Below are positions 1 to 9,189 of a DNA stretch of 64,000 nucleotides, piece after piece. Source of the stretch: Gelidibacter mesophilus DSM 14095 (GTDB lineage Bacteria; Bacteroidota; Bacteroidia; Flavobacteriales; Flavobacteriaceae); the NCBI RefSeq assembly GCF_000423005.1, contig NZ_AUHD01000005.1, positions 62,001 to 126,000 of the forward strand. Reading direction: 5' to 3'. The translations under genes were made by a program, and so were the position numbers. Numbering within the stretch: position 1 is the stretch's first letter; every line of letters starts with the position of its first letter. Below the pieces are notes generated by a model, which saw only the letters and a list, made by a program, of their open reading frames with translations, was not told the origin of the DNA and did no database searches.

Positions 1-382
1 ATCAGAAATTAAACAGGCAGTGCAATTTATAGCGACTGCTTTAAAAAAGGATCATTCTAAAGTTTTATTGGGACTCGATTTTCATTCAACCTATGAAGAT
101 GTTTTCTATACCAATGATATTAGGAAATCAACGACACTTCCAAATTTCATTGATGATTGGTTTACTGCACTAGAAAGAAATATACCAGATTATAAAGTGA
201 ATGAAAAATCAAGTAACAGCACTAAGCCAGTATCAAAAGGTTGGTTTTTGTATGGGCATAATGCTGTAGGTATCACTTATGAAATTGGCGATGCTACCCC
301 AAAAGATAAAATTCAATTAATTGGCAAAGTCTCTGCGGAACAAATGATGAAAATTTTAAATCAAGCTGTAGTAATTAAATGA
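1..382 (+). CDS. M14-family zinc carboxypeptidase, C-terminal part (5' end outside window)
   Basis: The reading frame is open from the first bases of the window, so this is the 3' end of a longer gene. It keeps the last zinc-ligand motif of M14 metallopeptidases (DFHST, shortly after the start) and the late catalytic Glu segment (ITYEIGDATP). The same two motifs occur in the complete M14 lipoprotein at 6460-7629, so the two genes are probably paralogues on either side of the SusC/SusD pair. By family knowledge these enzymes trim C-terminal residues, or gamma-D-glutamyl-diaminopimelate bonds in some members. The zinc HxxE motif and any signal peptide lie upstream and cannot be seen. Family assignment is fairly sure; substrate is not. 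Confidence 0.8.
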   Translation, partial: SEIKQAVQFIATALKKDHSKVLLGLDFHSTYEDVFYTNDIRKSTTLPNFIDDWFTALERNIPDYKVNEKSSNSTKPVSKGWFLYGHNAVGITYEIGDATPKDKIQLIGKVSAEQMMKILNQAVVIK

Positions 383-507
383 ATCATTTTTCTCATTGCG
401 TTTTCAATATATTTTAAGAACAGTGGCCAAATGAGTTGTAGTCGTCGTAATCAAGGGTTGTTTCTTCAATAGGTAAGATATAATAATTAATCAACAATCA
501 AAATAAC

Positions 508-3500
508 ATGAGTAATAAAACAAGGCTTTTAGGTGTGATTTTTATGTGCTTAAGCACACTTTTGTATGCGCAAAATACAGTTACGGGTACCGTGGTTGAT
601 GATAATGGGATGACCCTGCCAGGCGTAAATGTTATAGTTAAAGGGACCTCAAATGGGACTTCTACGGACATTGATGGTAATTATTCTATTGATGCTGCAG
701 AAACCGATATTTTAGTGTTTAGCTATATCGGCTTTAAATCTCTAGAGGTCAAGATTGATCAGCGCTCAGTCATTAATATCACCTTATTGGAAGATTCACA
801 ATCTTTGGATGAAGTAGTGGTTACTGCCCAAGGTATCAAAAAATCCAAAAAAGCATTAGGATATGCCATTGCTAAATTGGATCCTGAAGATGTTGAAAAT
901 CGTCCTGAACCAAATTTAGCTAAAACATTACAAGGTAAAATTACCGGTGTTACGATTTCAGAATCAAATGGACAATCTGGGGCAACTACTAATATTAGAA
1001 TTAGAGGTTCAATATCGCTTACGCAGTCCAATTCTCCTTTAATAGTGGTCAATGACGTGCCGTTTGCTGGCGACATCAATGATATTGATGCTAACGATAT
1101 TTTAAGCATGAGCATATTAAAAGGTTTTAATGCGGCCGTTCTTTATGGTAGTGAAGGTAGGAATGGCGTCATATTAATTCAGACCAAAAGTGGAAATGCT
1201 GAATTAGGAATGTCTAAAACAACGGCTACGTTTTCCACCACCTCTTATATGAATATAGTTTCTCAATTGCCGGAATACCAGAATAAATACGGTCCTGGAC
1301 AAGAAGGTAGTTATATCCCGTCATTTTTATCCAATTATGGACCGGCTTACTCCTCTATTGACGAGGTAGCACATCCCTACGCAGATATGGGGGAAGTTTT
1401 TCCTCAATATAAAGATGTGATGGTGCCTTATGTTGCTAAAAAAGATCATGTTAAAAATATATTTAATAACGGTTACGGCAAAATATACGCCCTTGCCGTT
1501 TCAACAACAAAAGATAATTTAGGATTCAACATTTCGGCTGGGTATACTGATGAAGAGGGTATTATCGACAATAACAGTTTGAAGCGTTTCAATATTGGAC
1601 TTGGTGGTAATGCTAAATTAGGCGAAAAATTGCTTCTTTCGGCGACATTGAATTATTCTACAAGAAAAACCGACAGAGTTCAATCACAAGAAATTTTTAG
1701 ACGAATATTTTATCTTCCAACGAATATTGATTTAACAGAATTGCCCTACCAAAATCCTTTTACTGGGGAATCTGTTTATTATAGAAATGATACAAATCCG
1801 TTGTGGGTATTAAATAATTCCGGTATTACTGATGATGTGGTAAGAGTGTTTGGGACAGTCAACGCAAACTATCAACTTAATGATAATCTTAATGTCATCT
1901 ATAGGGTTGGATATGATAGTGAGCAGTTTGATACTTTCGATTATTCTAATAAGGGTGGGTATTTCAATGATGAATTCAGAACAGGTTATCTAAATATGGG
2001 TTATAATAAACAAGTTGTCGTGGATCAAACCATAATTGTTGGTTTCATCAAAGATTTGACTAATGAATTAGGTTTGGAAGCTCAGGTAGGCGGAAATTCT
2101 AAATTGTCAAAATCAAAGATTATGTCTTCTGATTCTCAGGGACAATTGACTTATGATTTTTTAAGGCCCTCTAACTACAGCACATCACAATCTTATTTTG
2201 AAACTGAAGATGAAAATTTGGCTGGTGTTTTCGGTCAGCTTCAATTCGACTATAAGAACTATTTATATGCCACCTTATCCGGTAGAAATGATTGGGGAAG
2301 TACGGTAGAATCCGGTAATCAGTCTTTATTTTATCCAGGTGCGTCCATTTCCTTCATCCCAACTTCAGCTTTCAATTTTGGCAGTGATGTCATAAATTAT
2401 TTAAAAATTAGAGGTGCATACGCTACGTCTTCGGGCTTTCCCGAAGCATATAGAACAAGAAATACATTGATCATTGATGCCAATAGGTTTGCCTCGGCTG
2501 ATGGTTCCCTGCCTGTAACCAATAGATTTAACAAAATATTTGCCAATCCCAATTTGCAACCTGAGTTGCATAAAGAGTTTGAAGTGGGTATTGAAACTAA
2601 ATTACTTAATAACCGTGTGACTTTGGAAACATCGCTATATAAGAGGGTGTCAGAAGATCAGATTGTTGCATCACCTTTGGCGCCTTCTTCAGGTTATGAT
2701 ATTCAGTTTATCAATTTGGGAAGGGTTGATAATAAGGGGATTGAAGTTGATTTAGGAATTGATATCATTAAAAATGAGAATTTTCAATGGAATATGAGAA
2801 ACCTATTTACTGCTGAAGAATCTTTAGTGGTTGAAACTACTGCTACTGGGGCTAATATTAATTTAATTGCTGATCGATGGGCAGTTGAAGGTCAACCTTT
2901 GAATGCTATTGTTGGAAGTTATGCACTAAGGGATAATAATGGTAATCTTTTAATAAGCGGGAATGGGGGCAGCACTAGAGTGGGTGAAGTTATTTCCAGT
3001 GATGATATTGGTTTGGATGATAGGGTTATTGGTGATCCCAACGCTGATTGGAGGTGGACAAATATCAATACATTTACTTATAAGAATTTTAGGTTGTCAG
3101 CACAAATAGAATATAGTCATGGTGGAGATATTTCTTCGCGTTCTGTAGAAGATATGCTTGAACGTGGTGTCACTAGAGATACAGAAAATCGAGAGGGATC
3201 TTTTGTGATACCTGGTATCTTAGCCGATGATGCAACCGGTGATGTTTTATTGGATCCCAATGGTAACTCTATTCCCAATACCGTTCAATTAAATGGATTA
3301 AGAACTGCTTTTTCAAATTATTATAATCCCAATGACTTGAGTATGTGGGATGCTTCTGTATTTCGTGTAAGAGAACTTTCTATTGGATATTCATTGATAA
3401 ATAAAAAAGGAAGTAATCTTCCATTCGATAAGTTAGACTTATCATTGGTAGGGAGAAACCTTTGGTTTAAGGCGCCAAATTTTCCCAAATATGTGAATTA

Positions 3501-3585
3501 TGATCCAGAAAATGACGGTGGCTTGGGAAGAAATAATTTGCCATCCACCAAAAGGATTGCACTAAGTTTATTATTGACATTTTAA
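508..3585 (+). CDS. SusC/RagA-family TonB-dependent outer membrane receptor
   Basis: A 1025-residue protein with a signal peptide ending near residue 22 (LLYAQ), a carboxypeptidase-D-like beta-sandwich at about 24-95, a DEVVVTAQG linker near 100-108 and a plug domain containing LQGKITGV and NIRIRG. It then has a long beta-barrel ending in an aromatic C-terminus (LLLTF). SusC proteins form the outer membrane channel that imports oligomers captured by a partner SusD. The SusD partner starts 20 bases downstream. The neighbours are peptidases and amidohydrolases rather than glycosidases, so the likely cargo is a peptide or amino-acid polymer; this is inference from context. There is no STN domain, so no direct FecR-type signalling is expected. 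Confidence 0.95.
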   Translation: MSNKTRLLGVIFMCLSTLLYAQNTVTGTVVDDNGMTLPGVNVIVKGTSNGTSTDIDGNYSIDAAETDILVFSYIGFKSLEVKIDQRSVINITLLEDSQSLDEVVVTAQGIKKSKKALGYAIAKLDPEDVENRPEPNLAKTLQGKITGVTISESNGQSGATTNIRIRGSISLTQSNSPLIVVNDVPFAGDINDIDANDILSMSILKGFNAAVLYGSEGRNGVILIQTKSGNAELGMSKTTATFSTTSYMNIVSQLPEYQNKYGPGQEGSYIPSFLSNYGPAYSSIDEVAHPYADMGEVFPQYKDVMVPYVAKKDHVKNIFNNGYGKIYALAVSTTKDNLGFNISAGYTDEEGIIDNNSLKRFNIGLGGNAKLGEKLLLSATLNYSTRKTDRVQSQEIFRRIFYLPTNIDLTELPYQNPFTGESVYYRNDTNPLWVLNNSGITDDVVRVFGTVNANYQLNDNLNVIYRVGYDSEQFDTFDYSNKGGYFNDEFRTGYLNMGYNKQVVVDQTIIVGFIKDLTNELGLEAQVGGNSKLSKSKIMSSDSQGQLTYDFLRPSNYSTSQSYFETEDENLAGVFGQLQFDYKNYLYATLSGRNDWGSTVESGNQSLFYPGASISFIPTSAFNFGSDVINYLKIRGAYATSSGFPEAYRTRNTLIIDANRFASADGSLPVTNRFNKIFANPNLQPELHKEFEVGIETKLLNNRVTLETSLYKRVSEDQIVASPLAPSSGYDIQFINLGRVDNKGIEVDLGIDIIKNENFQWNMRNLFTAEESLVVETTATGANINLIADRWAVEGQPLNAIVGSYALRDNNGNLLISGNGGSTRVGEVISSDDIGLDDRVIGDPNADWRWTNINTFTYKNFRLSAQIEYSHGGDISSRSVEDMLERGVTRDTENREGSFVIPGILADDATGDVLLDPNGNSIPNTVQLNGLRTAFSNYYNPNDLSMWDASVFRVRELSIGYSLINKKGSNLPFDKLDLSLVGRNLWFKAPNFPKYVNYDPENDGGLGRNNLPSTKRIALSLLLTF

Positions 3586-3605
3586 TCCATTAAAAAGCAC
3601 AATAA

Positions 3606-5207
3606 ATGAAAACAATATTTAGATACTTTGGCTTTACATTAGTTACATCACTTTGCCTATTGACTTGTGAAGTTAGTAATTTTGATCTTCAAGAAAATCC
3701 AAACCTACTAAACCCTAGTAGTGCCGATCCAGAATTTCTACTTAACGAGGTTCAGTATCTCTTTCAGGATATTATGGGTGATATGGTTATAAACACTGAT
3801 GATATTATGCGCTATGAGGCTATGACAGATGTATATTCAGATGTCGCAGGTGTAAATGTTTTAAATGGGGAGTGGAAAAGATATTATGAAGCTTTAACTA
3901 TTTCTAACACTTTGGAAGATTTAGCCGAGTCAGATTCAAATTTACTTTTCCACAACGCAATTAGTAAATTGCTGACTGGTTATCTTACCGTGACATTGGT
4001 TGATTATGTAGGGGATATCCCATATTCTGAAGGTGCGAATCCTACTGATTTTCCAAATCCTAATACAGATAATAGTGTTGAACTTTATAAAATGGTTCTT
4101 TCAGATATTGATGAGGCTATTGCAGATATAGAATTGGCCACTTTTAGTGTTTCTTCAGATTTGTTTTACAATAGCAATAAAGATAAATGGAAAGCATTTG
4201 CCAATTCTTTTAAGTTAAGATTGTTGATTCAAACAAGATTGGCTAGTAGCGATTTAGGAATTTCTGATTTACAAGGTCAAATAAATACATTATTGGCAAA
4301 AGACATTATTGATTCATCCTCCGACGATTTTGTATATTCTTATGCTTCTGTTCAAGAACCTGAAAGCAGGCATCCTTATTTTAGAAGAGGATATATCAAC
4401 GGTTTTGCTCAATATATGGGTAATTATTTTATGTATATGCTGAAGGATTCAAAAAGTATGAGAGATCCTAGGATACGTTATTATTTTTATCGTCAATCTG
4501 ATATTGACCCCTTTAGTGGTCCTCCATATTTAGCATGTCAAGGAGACCCTACAGTAGATTATTGTTATTTGGGCGATCAATATTGGGGATTAGATCATGG
4601 AGAGGCAAGGACGGGAAGAGGAGATAATTTATTAAGGACAGTATATGGGGTTTTTCCTGGAGGCGGCGCATTTGATCAAAACCAATTTGTTGGTTCTCCA
4701 CATACCAACAACTTAGGAGGGGCAGGCTTTTTACCAATTCTAACATCTTACAATGTAAAATTTTTAGCTGCCGAAGCTGCGCTGATGCTGGGTACCAATG
4801 GAGATCCAGAAACATTGCTCGAACAAGGTATTAGGGCATCGATGAGTAAAGTGATGAATTTTGGTAACATAACATCTACTTATGCTGCAACTGCGGCAGA
4901 CGTAGATGATTATGTGTTAGAAGTGTTAAATGATTACAGGGCTGCAAATACGGAAGAAGAAAGACTAGACGTTATTATTACTGAGTATTATTTAGCCACT
5001 TTTGGGAACTCGATTGAAGCTTATAATGCATACAGAAGAACAGGATATCCTTCAAATATTCAAACACCCATTGATAATGATAACCCTACTTTCCCTAGAA
5101 GTTTCCCTTATCCGAACGATGAGGTTTCGACAAATCTGTCAATAAGTCAAAAATCAATAACCGCAAAGATTTTTTGGGATAAAAATCCGGATGGTTTTAT
5201 AAAATAA
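3606..5207 (+). CDS. SusD/RagB-like outer membrane lipoprotein
   Basis: A 533-residue protein with a lipoprotein signal (Cys at about residue 21, context LLTC), then a helical SusD-like fold. Recognisable parts are the N-terminal segment with FLLNEVQ, the TPR-like helices around LTGYLTVTLVDYVGDIPYSEG, and the late segment KFLAAEAALMLG. It resembles the SusD-like group often annotated as nutrient-binding outer membrane lipoprotein. It should sit on the cell surface as the lid of the SusC channel encoded 20 bases upstream. The following lipoprotein gene starts 10 bases after its stop, so the three genes probably form one transcript. Confidence 0.93.
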   Translation: MKTIFRYFGFTLVTSLCLLTCEVSNFDLQENPNLLNPSSADPEFLLNEVQYLFQDIMGDMVINTDDIMRYEAMTDVYSDVAGVNVLNGEWKRYYEALTISNTLEDLAESDSNLLFHNAISKLLTGYLTVTLVDYVGDIPYSEGANPTDFPNPNTDNSVELYKMVLSDIDEAIADIELATFSVSSDLFYNSNKDKWKAFANSFKLRLLIQTRLASSDLGISDLQGQINTLLAKDIIDSSSDDFVYSYASVQEPESRHPYFRRGYINGFAQYMGNYFMYMLKDSKSMRDPRIRYYFYRQSDIDPFSGPPYLACQGDPTVDYCYLGDQYWGLDHGEARTGRGDNLLRTVYGVFPGGGAFDQNQFVGSPHTNNLGGAGFLPILTSYNVKFLAAEAALMLGTNGDPETLLEQGIRASMSKVMNFGNITSTYAATAADVDDYVLEVLNDYRAANTEEERLDVIITEYYLATFGNSIEAYNAYRRTGYPSNIQTPIDNDNPTFPRSFPYPNDEVSTNLSISQKSITAKIFWDKNPDGFIK

Positions 5208-5217
5208 ACGAAAAGTT

Positions 5218-5721
5218 ATGAAAAAATTATTAAAAATTTCAGTTTGTTTTCTGGTTCTTTTTGGTTGTTCTGATGACGCCAACTTGTTAGAAGATATTGC
5301 AATGAGAGGCGGTTATATTCAATTTGAAGAAACACCAACTTTAAAAGTAAATATAGCAAATGTTGATAACGCTGTTATATCTGAGAGATTAATTGATCCA
5401 AATAAAAATGCAACAAACTATTCTCTCAATTTATTTTATAAAGATAAAGTGGTCATAGATTTTTTGGTCATAAATTCTTTTCCAGCAACTATGAACATTC
5501 CAATTAGTGACATTACAAGTGCTTTAGGGATGACAAATGCCGATATAAAGTTGAATACAAAATTTAAGTTTGTCGCTCTTGTGACCACGCCGACAGGAAC
5601 ATTTTCCGGTGAAACTCCAAAGTTTAATGATGAAAATATCAACTTAGGAGGGGATACAACTGTGCGTTTAAAAGCAACTGCATTGAACGATGCCATAGAG
5701 TTTGATATCACCTTTTTCTAA
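5218..5721 (+). CDS. small companion lipoprotein of the SusC/SusD pair
   Basis: A 167-residue protein with a short lipoprotein signal (LFGC, Cys at about residue 17). Beyond that it is predicted mostly beta-strand and contains the segment VVIDFLVINSFPATMNIPISDI. Small beta-rich lipoproteins of this kind often follow SusC/SusD in flavobacterial loci and are thought to be surface binding proteins; I do not know a proven function. It begins 10 bases after the SusD stop and is probably co-transcribed. The assignment as a lipoprotein is firm. The role in ligand capture is inference from position. Confidence 0.85.
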   Translation: MKKLLKISVCFLVLFGCSDDANLLEDIAMRGGYIQFEETPTLKVNIANVDNAVISERLIDPNKNATNYSLNLFYKDKVVIDFLVINSFPATMNIPISDITSALGMTNADIKLNTKFKFVALVTTPTGTFSGETPKFNDENINLGGDTTVRLKATALNDAIEFDITFF

Positions 5722-5763
5722 CCTGCCAAACTAGAGCAATAAATTCTTTTTAAAAAAGGCCTT

Positions 5764-6045
5764 TTGTTTAGAGGACGGAGCTTAATTTATAACGGAAGCA
5801 AGAATAAATGTGGAGCTTTCATCAATGTTGCAAATTCAGGAGTTGTCAATTTCATTTCTTTTGGTGTTTGTATTGATGAAGAAATTGGTCTTAATAATAA
5901 ATTTATTACTATGGATGACAGGAGGGGTAGCCGGTTAGGGGTTTCTGACGAACATATTGATGGGTTATCTGCTTTAGAAGATCTTTTGTGCTATCCTGAC
6001 GGTTCACAAGATTTCCATATAGAAATGATAGTGATGAATTATTAA
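5764..6045 (+). CDS. unrecognised 93-codon reading frame, possible gene remnant
   Basis: The frame opens at a TTG and has no convincing start or ribosome binding site. Its composition is protein-like, with the segments GAFINVANSGVVNF, IDEEIGLNNKFITMDD and SDEHIDGLSALEDLLC. I do not recognise the family. It may be the surviving piece of a larger degraded gene, because the flanking sequence up to 6459 has no continuing frame. It could also be chance. Confidence 0.25.
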   Translation: MFRGRSLIYNGSKNKCGAFINVANSGVVNFISFGVCIDEEIGLNNKFITMDDRRGSRLGVSDEHIDGLSALEDLLCYPDGSQDFHIEMIVMNY

Positions 6046-6459
6046 GGATTTATTTAACAAGGCTAAAAGATCTCTCTATACAAAACAATTATGGAATTTT
6101 CTTCAAGCGTTTTAGGAAGACATCTCGAGGGATGAATTATATGGCTTAATGCTTGTGTATTAGGCTAGTCAAATAACAGATTAATGGATGTGGCTAAGCT
6201 TTTTAATGCTGAAAATGAATCTGTTTAAGAAATGAGATATACATTTGAATAGATGATTAAAGTAGTTTAAGAACTATATTTTGAAGTAGTACTGAATCTG
6301 TAAAAATTAATTTTTAAACATTTATGCTATTTAGACAATCTCATTTTTATTTGATTAGTAGTATAGATGTCAACTGAATCGTTAATTCGAAATTTGCCTG
6401 TTTCATAATCTATACAGAAAGCGACACATATTGAACCATAATTCTTTATATCAAATTCA
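6046..6459. other. intergenic stretch without a recognisable gene
   Basis: About 410 AT-rich bases between the unrecognised frame and the M14 gene. Stops occur in all frames and I see no RNA gene. A promoter for the M14/deacylase/racemase group would be expected here, but I could not place one with confidence. Confidence 0.5.
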
Positions 6460-7629
6460 ATGCTAAAACTAAAAAACATTGTTTCTATTGCTATTTTAAT
6501 ACTCGTAATATCTTCTTGTAATCAATCAAAATCTAAAAAAGATGTTGTTTTTGATGCATTATTTGAAGGGGCGAGATTAGATAGTGTTATTCCATTGGAT
6601 AATAATAGCTTTCTGCTTAAAATAAACCCGGCTTTTGAGCCTGTTAATGATAGTCCTTACTATGCTTTTTCTTTGACCTCAGAGACAGCTCAAACAATTG
6701 AAGTTTTGCTAGATTATGGAGCTTATAAACATCGCTATATACCGAAGTTGAGCTACGATAAACATGTATGGAAAAAGATCAGTAAAAATAATATACGTTT
6801 TGACACAGTGAACAATAAGACGGTTCTCAAGTTAGATGTCTCTTCTAAAAAATTATATGTTTCTGCTCAAGAAATTGAAACATCGCAAGATACTTATAGA
6901 TGGGTTGATAGTATTATAAATGATAAGCCAGAAATTAAAAAATCAATAGCTGGGACAACGGTTTTAAAACATAGCAATTATGTTATGCAATATGAAACTC
7001 CTGAGGTGAAAAAAGCGATTGTTCTAATTGCAAGACAGCATCCACCAGAAATTCCTGGAGGGTCTATAGGTTTTAAAGCATTTTATGAAGAACTAGTAGC
7101 TTCCAACGAGATTGCGCATCGATTTAGACAACACTATAATATTTATGCTTTTCCTTTATTAAATCCTGATGGTGCTGATTTAGGAAACTGGCGCCATAAC
7201 GCTAATGGTGTGGACCTTAATCGAGATTGGGTTGAGTTTGAACAGCCGGAGACGCAGATGGTGAAAACTTTTTTAGTGAACAAATATAATAATGGAAACT
7301 CCATTGAATTCGCTATCGATTTTCATACATCTTACTCTGGACCTTATCTGTTGGTTCTTGATTCAATTAATAATGTTAAAAGCAAAGGAATCATTGATAA
7401 ATGGATTGAGAACATTGAGACGAATTCCTCTTTTAAAGTAGAGGCAAGACCTAGAAGTCAAGAATTGCCTTACTGTTATAATTATTTTTATAACACTTAT
7501 GGCTGTGAAGCTGTAACCTATGAAGAGGGAGATGAAATTGATAGAGATATTATTAAACAGCGTGCAAGGTTATATGCGCAACAATTTATGGAAACAATGA
7601 TTTTAAAAATTAAAATCAATGAAATATAA
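6460..7629 (+). CDS. M14-family zinc carboxypeptidase, lipoprotein
   Basis: A 389-residue protein with a lipoprotein signal (ISSC, Cys at about 20). The M14 catalytic set is complete: HPPE supplies the first zinc His and Glu, NPDG and GVDLNRDW supply substrate-binding Asn/Arg, DFHTS gives the third zinc ligand, and TYEEGDE carries the catalytic Glu. The family cleaves C-terminal residues, and some members cut gamma-D-glutamyl bonds in peptidoglycan peptides. The N-terminal 130 residues form an extra beta domain before the peptidase. The stop overlaps the start of the deacylase gene by 11 bases, so the two are translationally coupled. It is anchored outside the cytoplasm. The exact substrate is unknown. 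Confidence 0.92.
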   Translation: MLKLKNIVSIAILILVISSCNQSKSKKDVVFDALFEGARLDSVIPLDNNSFLLKINPAFEPVNDSPYYAFSLTSETAQTIEVLLDYGAYKHRYIPKLSYDKHVWKKISKNNIRFDTVNNKTVLKLDVSSKKLYVSAQEIETSQDTYRWVDSIINDKPEIKKSIAGTTVLKHSNYVMQYETPEVKKAIVLIARQHPPEIPGGSIGFKAFYEELVASNEIAHRFRQHYNIYAFPLLNPDGADLGNWRHNANGVDLNRDWVEFEQPETQMVKTFLVNKYNNGNSIEFAIDFHTSYSGPYLLVLDSINNVKSKGIIDKWIENIETNSSFKVEARPRSQELPYCYNYFYNTYGCEAVTYEEGDEIDRDIIKQRARLYAQQFMETMILKIKINEI

Positions 7630-9172
7630 TTTGTTTCTTCTTTTGGCTATTATATCGTGCATCAGTTTGTCTTGTTTAGAGCCAGAAATTGAAGCTGATA
7701 TTTTAATTATAAATGGCACCGTTTATAATGGAGTTGATCAAAAGCCTACAACTGAATGTGTTGCCATCAAAGATGATCTTATCATCTATATTGGTGATGC
7801 TAATGCTATTTCGATAAACGCAAAAATGACGATTGATGCTGATGGTTTAATTGTGTCACCCGGTTTTATAGACCCTCATACCCATGCTGATCGAGATTTA
7901 ATCAATGAGGAAACCTCCCACAATCAACCCTTTTTGTTCCAAGGGATTACTACTGTTGTCGTAGGTAATGATGGAGATAGTTTTTATCCTACCTCCAAAT
8001 ACAGAGATTTATACGATAAGCAAGGTCTAGGCACCAATGCAGTATTGTTGTTTGGGCATGGGACAATAAGAGAGCAAGTCATGGGTAGAAGTGATAGAAA
8101 AGCTACCGATAATGAGATGTTTCAGATGCGGGAATTGGCCCATCAGGAAATGAATGCTGGAGCTTTTGGAATTTCTACAGGTTTATTTTACGCTCCAGGG
8201 AGTTATTCAAACAGCCAAGAAGTTATTGAGATTGCAAAAACAGTTTCAGAGCACAATGGCATCTATGATACGCATCTTAGAGATGAAAGCTCATATACAG
8301 TTGGTTTAATTCCAGCAATTGAGGAGGCAATAGAGATAGGCAGACAAGCTAAATTGCCTATACACATTTCGCATATCAAATGTTTGGGCGTAGATGTTTG
8401 GCACCAAAGTGCTGAGATAATAAATCGGATTGAAAGTGCACAACTTGAGGGGATAGAGGTTACGGCAAATCAATATCCTTATGATGCCTCTGCCACAGGT
8501 TTAAAATCTGCTGTGGTTCCGCGATGGGGTGAGAGTGGCGGTACAGACTCTCTCTTTATAAGATTTGAGAATAACAGATTAAGACCGAGAATATTACAGG
8601 AAACAAAAGTCAATATTGAGCGTAGAGGAGGTGCGGATAAATTGTTAATTGTAAAATGTGAAGACACTGCTTATGTTGGCAAAAATCTACTGGAAATTTC
8701 TGAGATTTTGAATATATCGCCAGAAGAAACTGTTTTCAATGTGTTGAAGACGGGATATGTGCGTGTGGCTTCTTTTAATATGAATTCAGATGATATCCAT
8801 GCATTTATGAAACGAGATTGGGTTTTTACAGGATCTGATGGAAATACTGGACATCCTCGAAAATATGGAACCTTCCCTCGAAAATATCATAAGTATGTGG
8901 TACAAGATGAGGTCATCGATATTGGTTTTTTTATTAATCAAAGTACATCAAAGACTGCGGATGCTATCAGGATAAAAAAACGAGGCAGGTTGGTTGAAGG
9001 GTATTATGCAGATATCATAATATTTAACCCGAAAACATTTAAGGATAAAGCTGATTATAAAAATGCATTTCAGTTAGCAGAAGGGTTGGAATATAGCATT
9101 ATCAACGGGAAACTGACAATTGATAAAAGAGAATACAATGGCAAATTAAACGGGAAAGTGCTAACGAAATAA
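7619..9172 (+). CDS. N-acyl-D-amino-acid deacylase family amidohydrolase, lipoprotein
   Basis: A 517-residue protein with a lipoprotein-type signal (Cys at 14 or 19) and the D-aminoacylase layout. It has an N-terminal beta sandwich, the metal motif HTHAD (His87, His89), THLRDES, ISHIKCLG, then GSDG followed by HPRKYGTFPR, and a C-terminal part of the sandwich. This family removes the acyl group from N-acyl-D-amino acids, including N-acyl-D-glutamate. One oddity is that the usual GNCG segment, whose Cys is a zinc ligand in characterised enzymes, reads GNDG here (Asp118). The gene overlaps the upstream M14 gene by 11 bases and precedes the racemase-like gene by 17 bases. A D-amino-acid role fits the neighbourhood. 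Confidence 0.88.
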   Translation: MKYNLFLLLAIISCISLSCLEPEIEADILIINGTVYNGVDQKPTTECVAIKDDLIIYIGDANAISINAKMTIDADGLIVSPGFIDPHTHADRDLINEETSHNQPFLFQGITTVVVGNDGDSFYPTSKYRDLYDKQGLGTNAVLLFGHGTIREQVMGRSDRKATDNEMFQMRELAHQEMNAGAFGISTGLFYAPGSYSNSQEVIEIAKTVSEHNGIYDTHLRDESSYTVGLIPAIEEAIEIGRQAKLPIHISHIKCLGVDVWHQSAEIINRIESAQLEGIEVTANQYPYDASATGLKSAVVPRWGESGGTDSLFIRFENNRLRPRILQETKVNIERRGGADKLLIVKCEDTAYVGKNLLEISEILNISPEETVFNVLKTGYVRVASFNMNSDDIHAFMKRDWVFTGSDGNTGHPRKYGTFPRKYHKYVVQDEVIDIGFFINQSTSKTADAIRIKKRGRLVEGYYADIIIFNPKTFKDKADYKNAFQLAEGLEYSIINGKLTIDKREYNGKLNGKVLTK

Positions 9173-9189
9173 ATAAAACTCAAAAAAAC

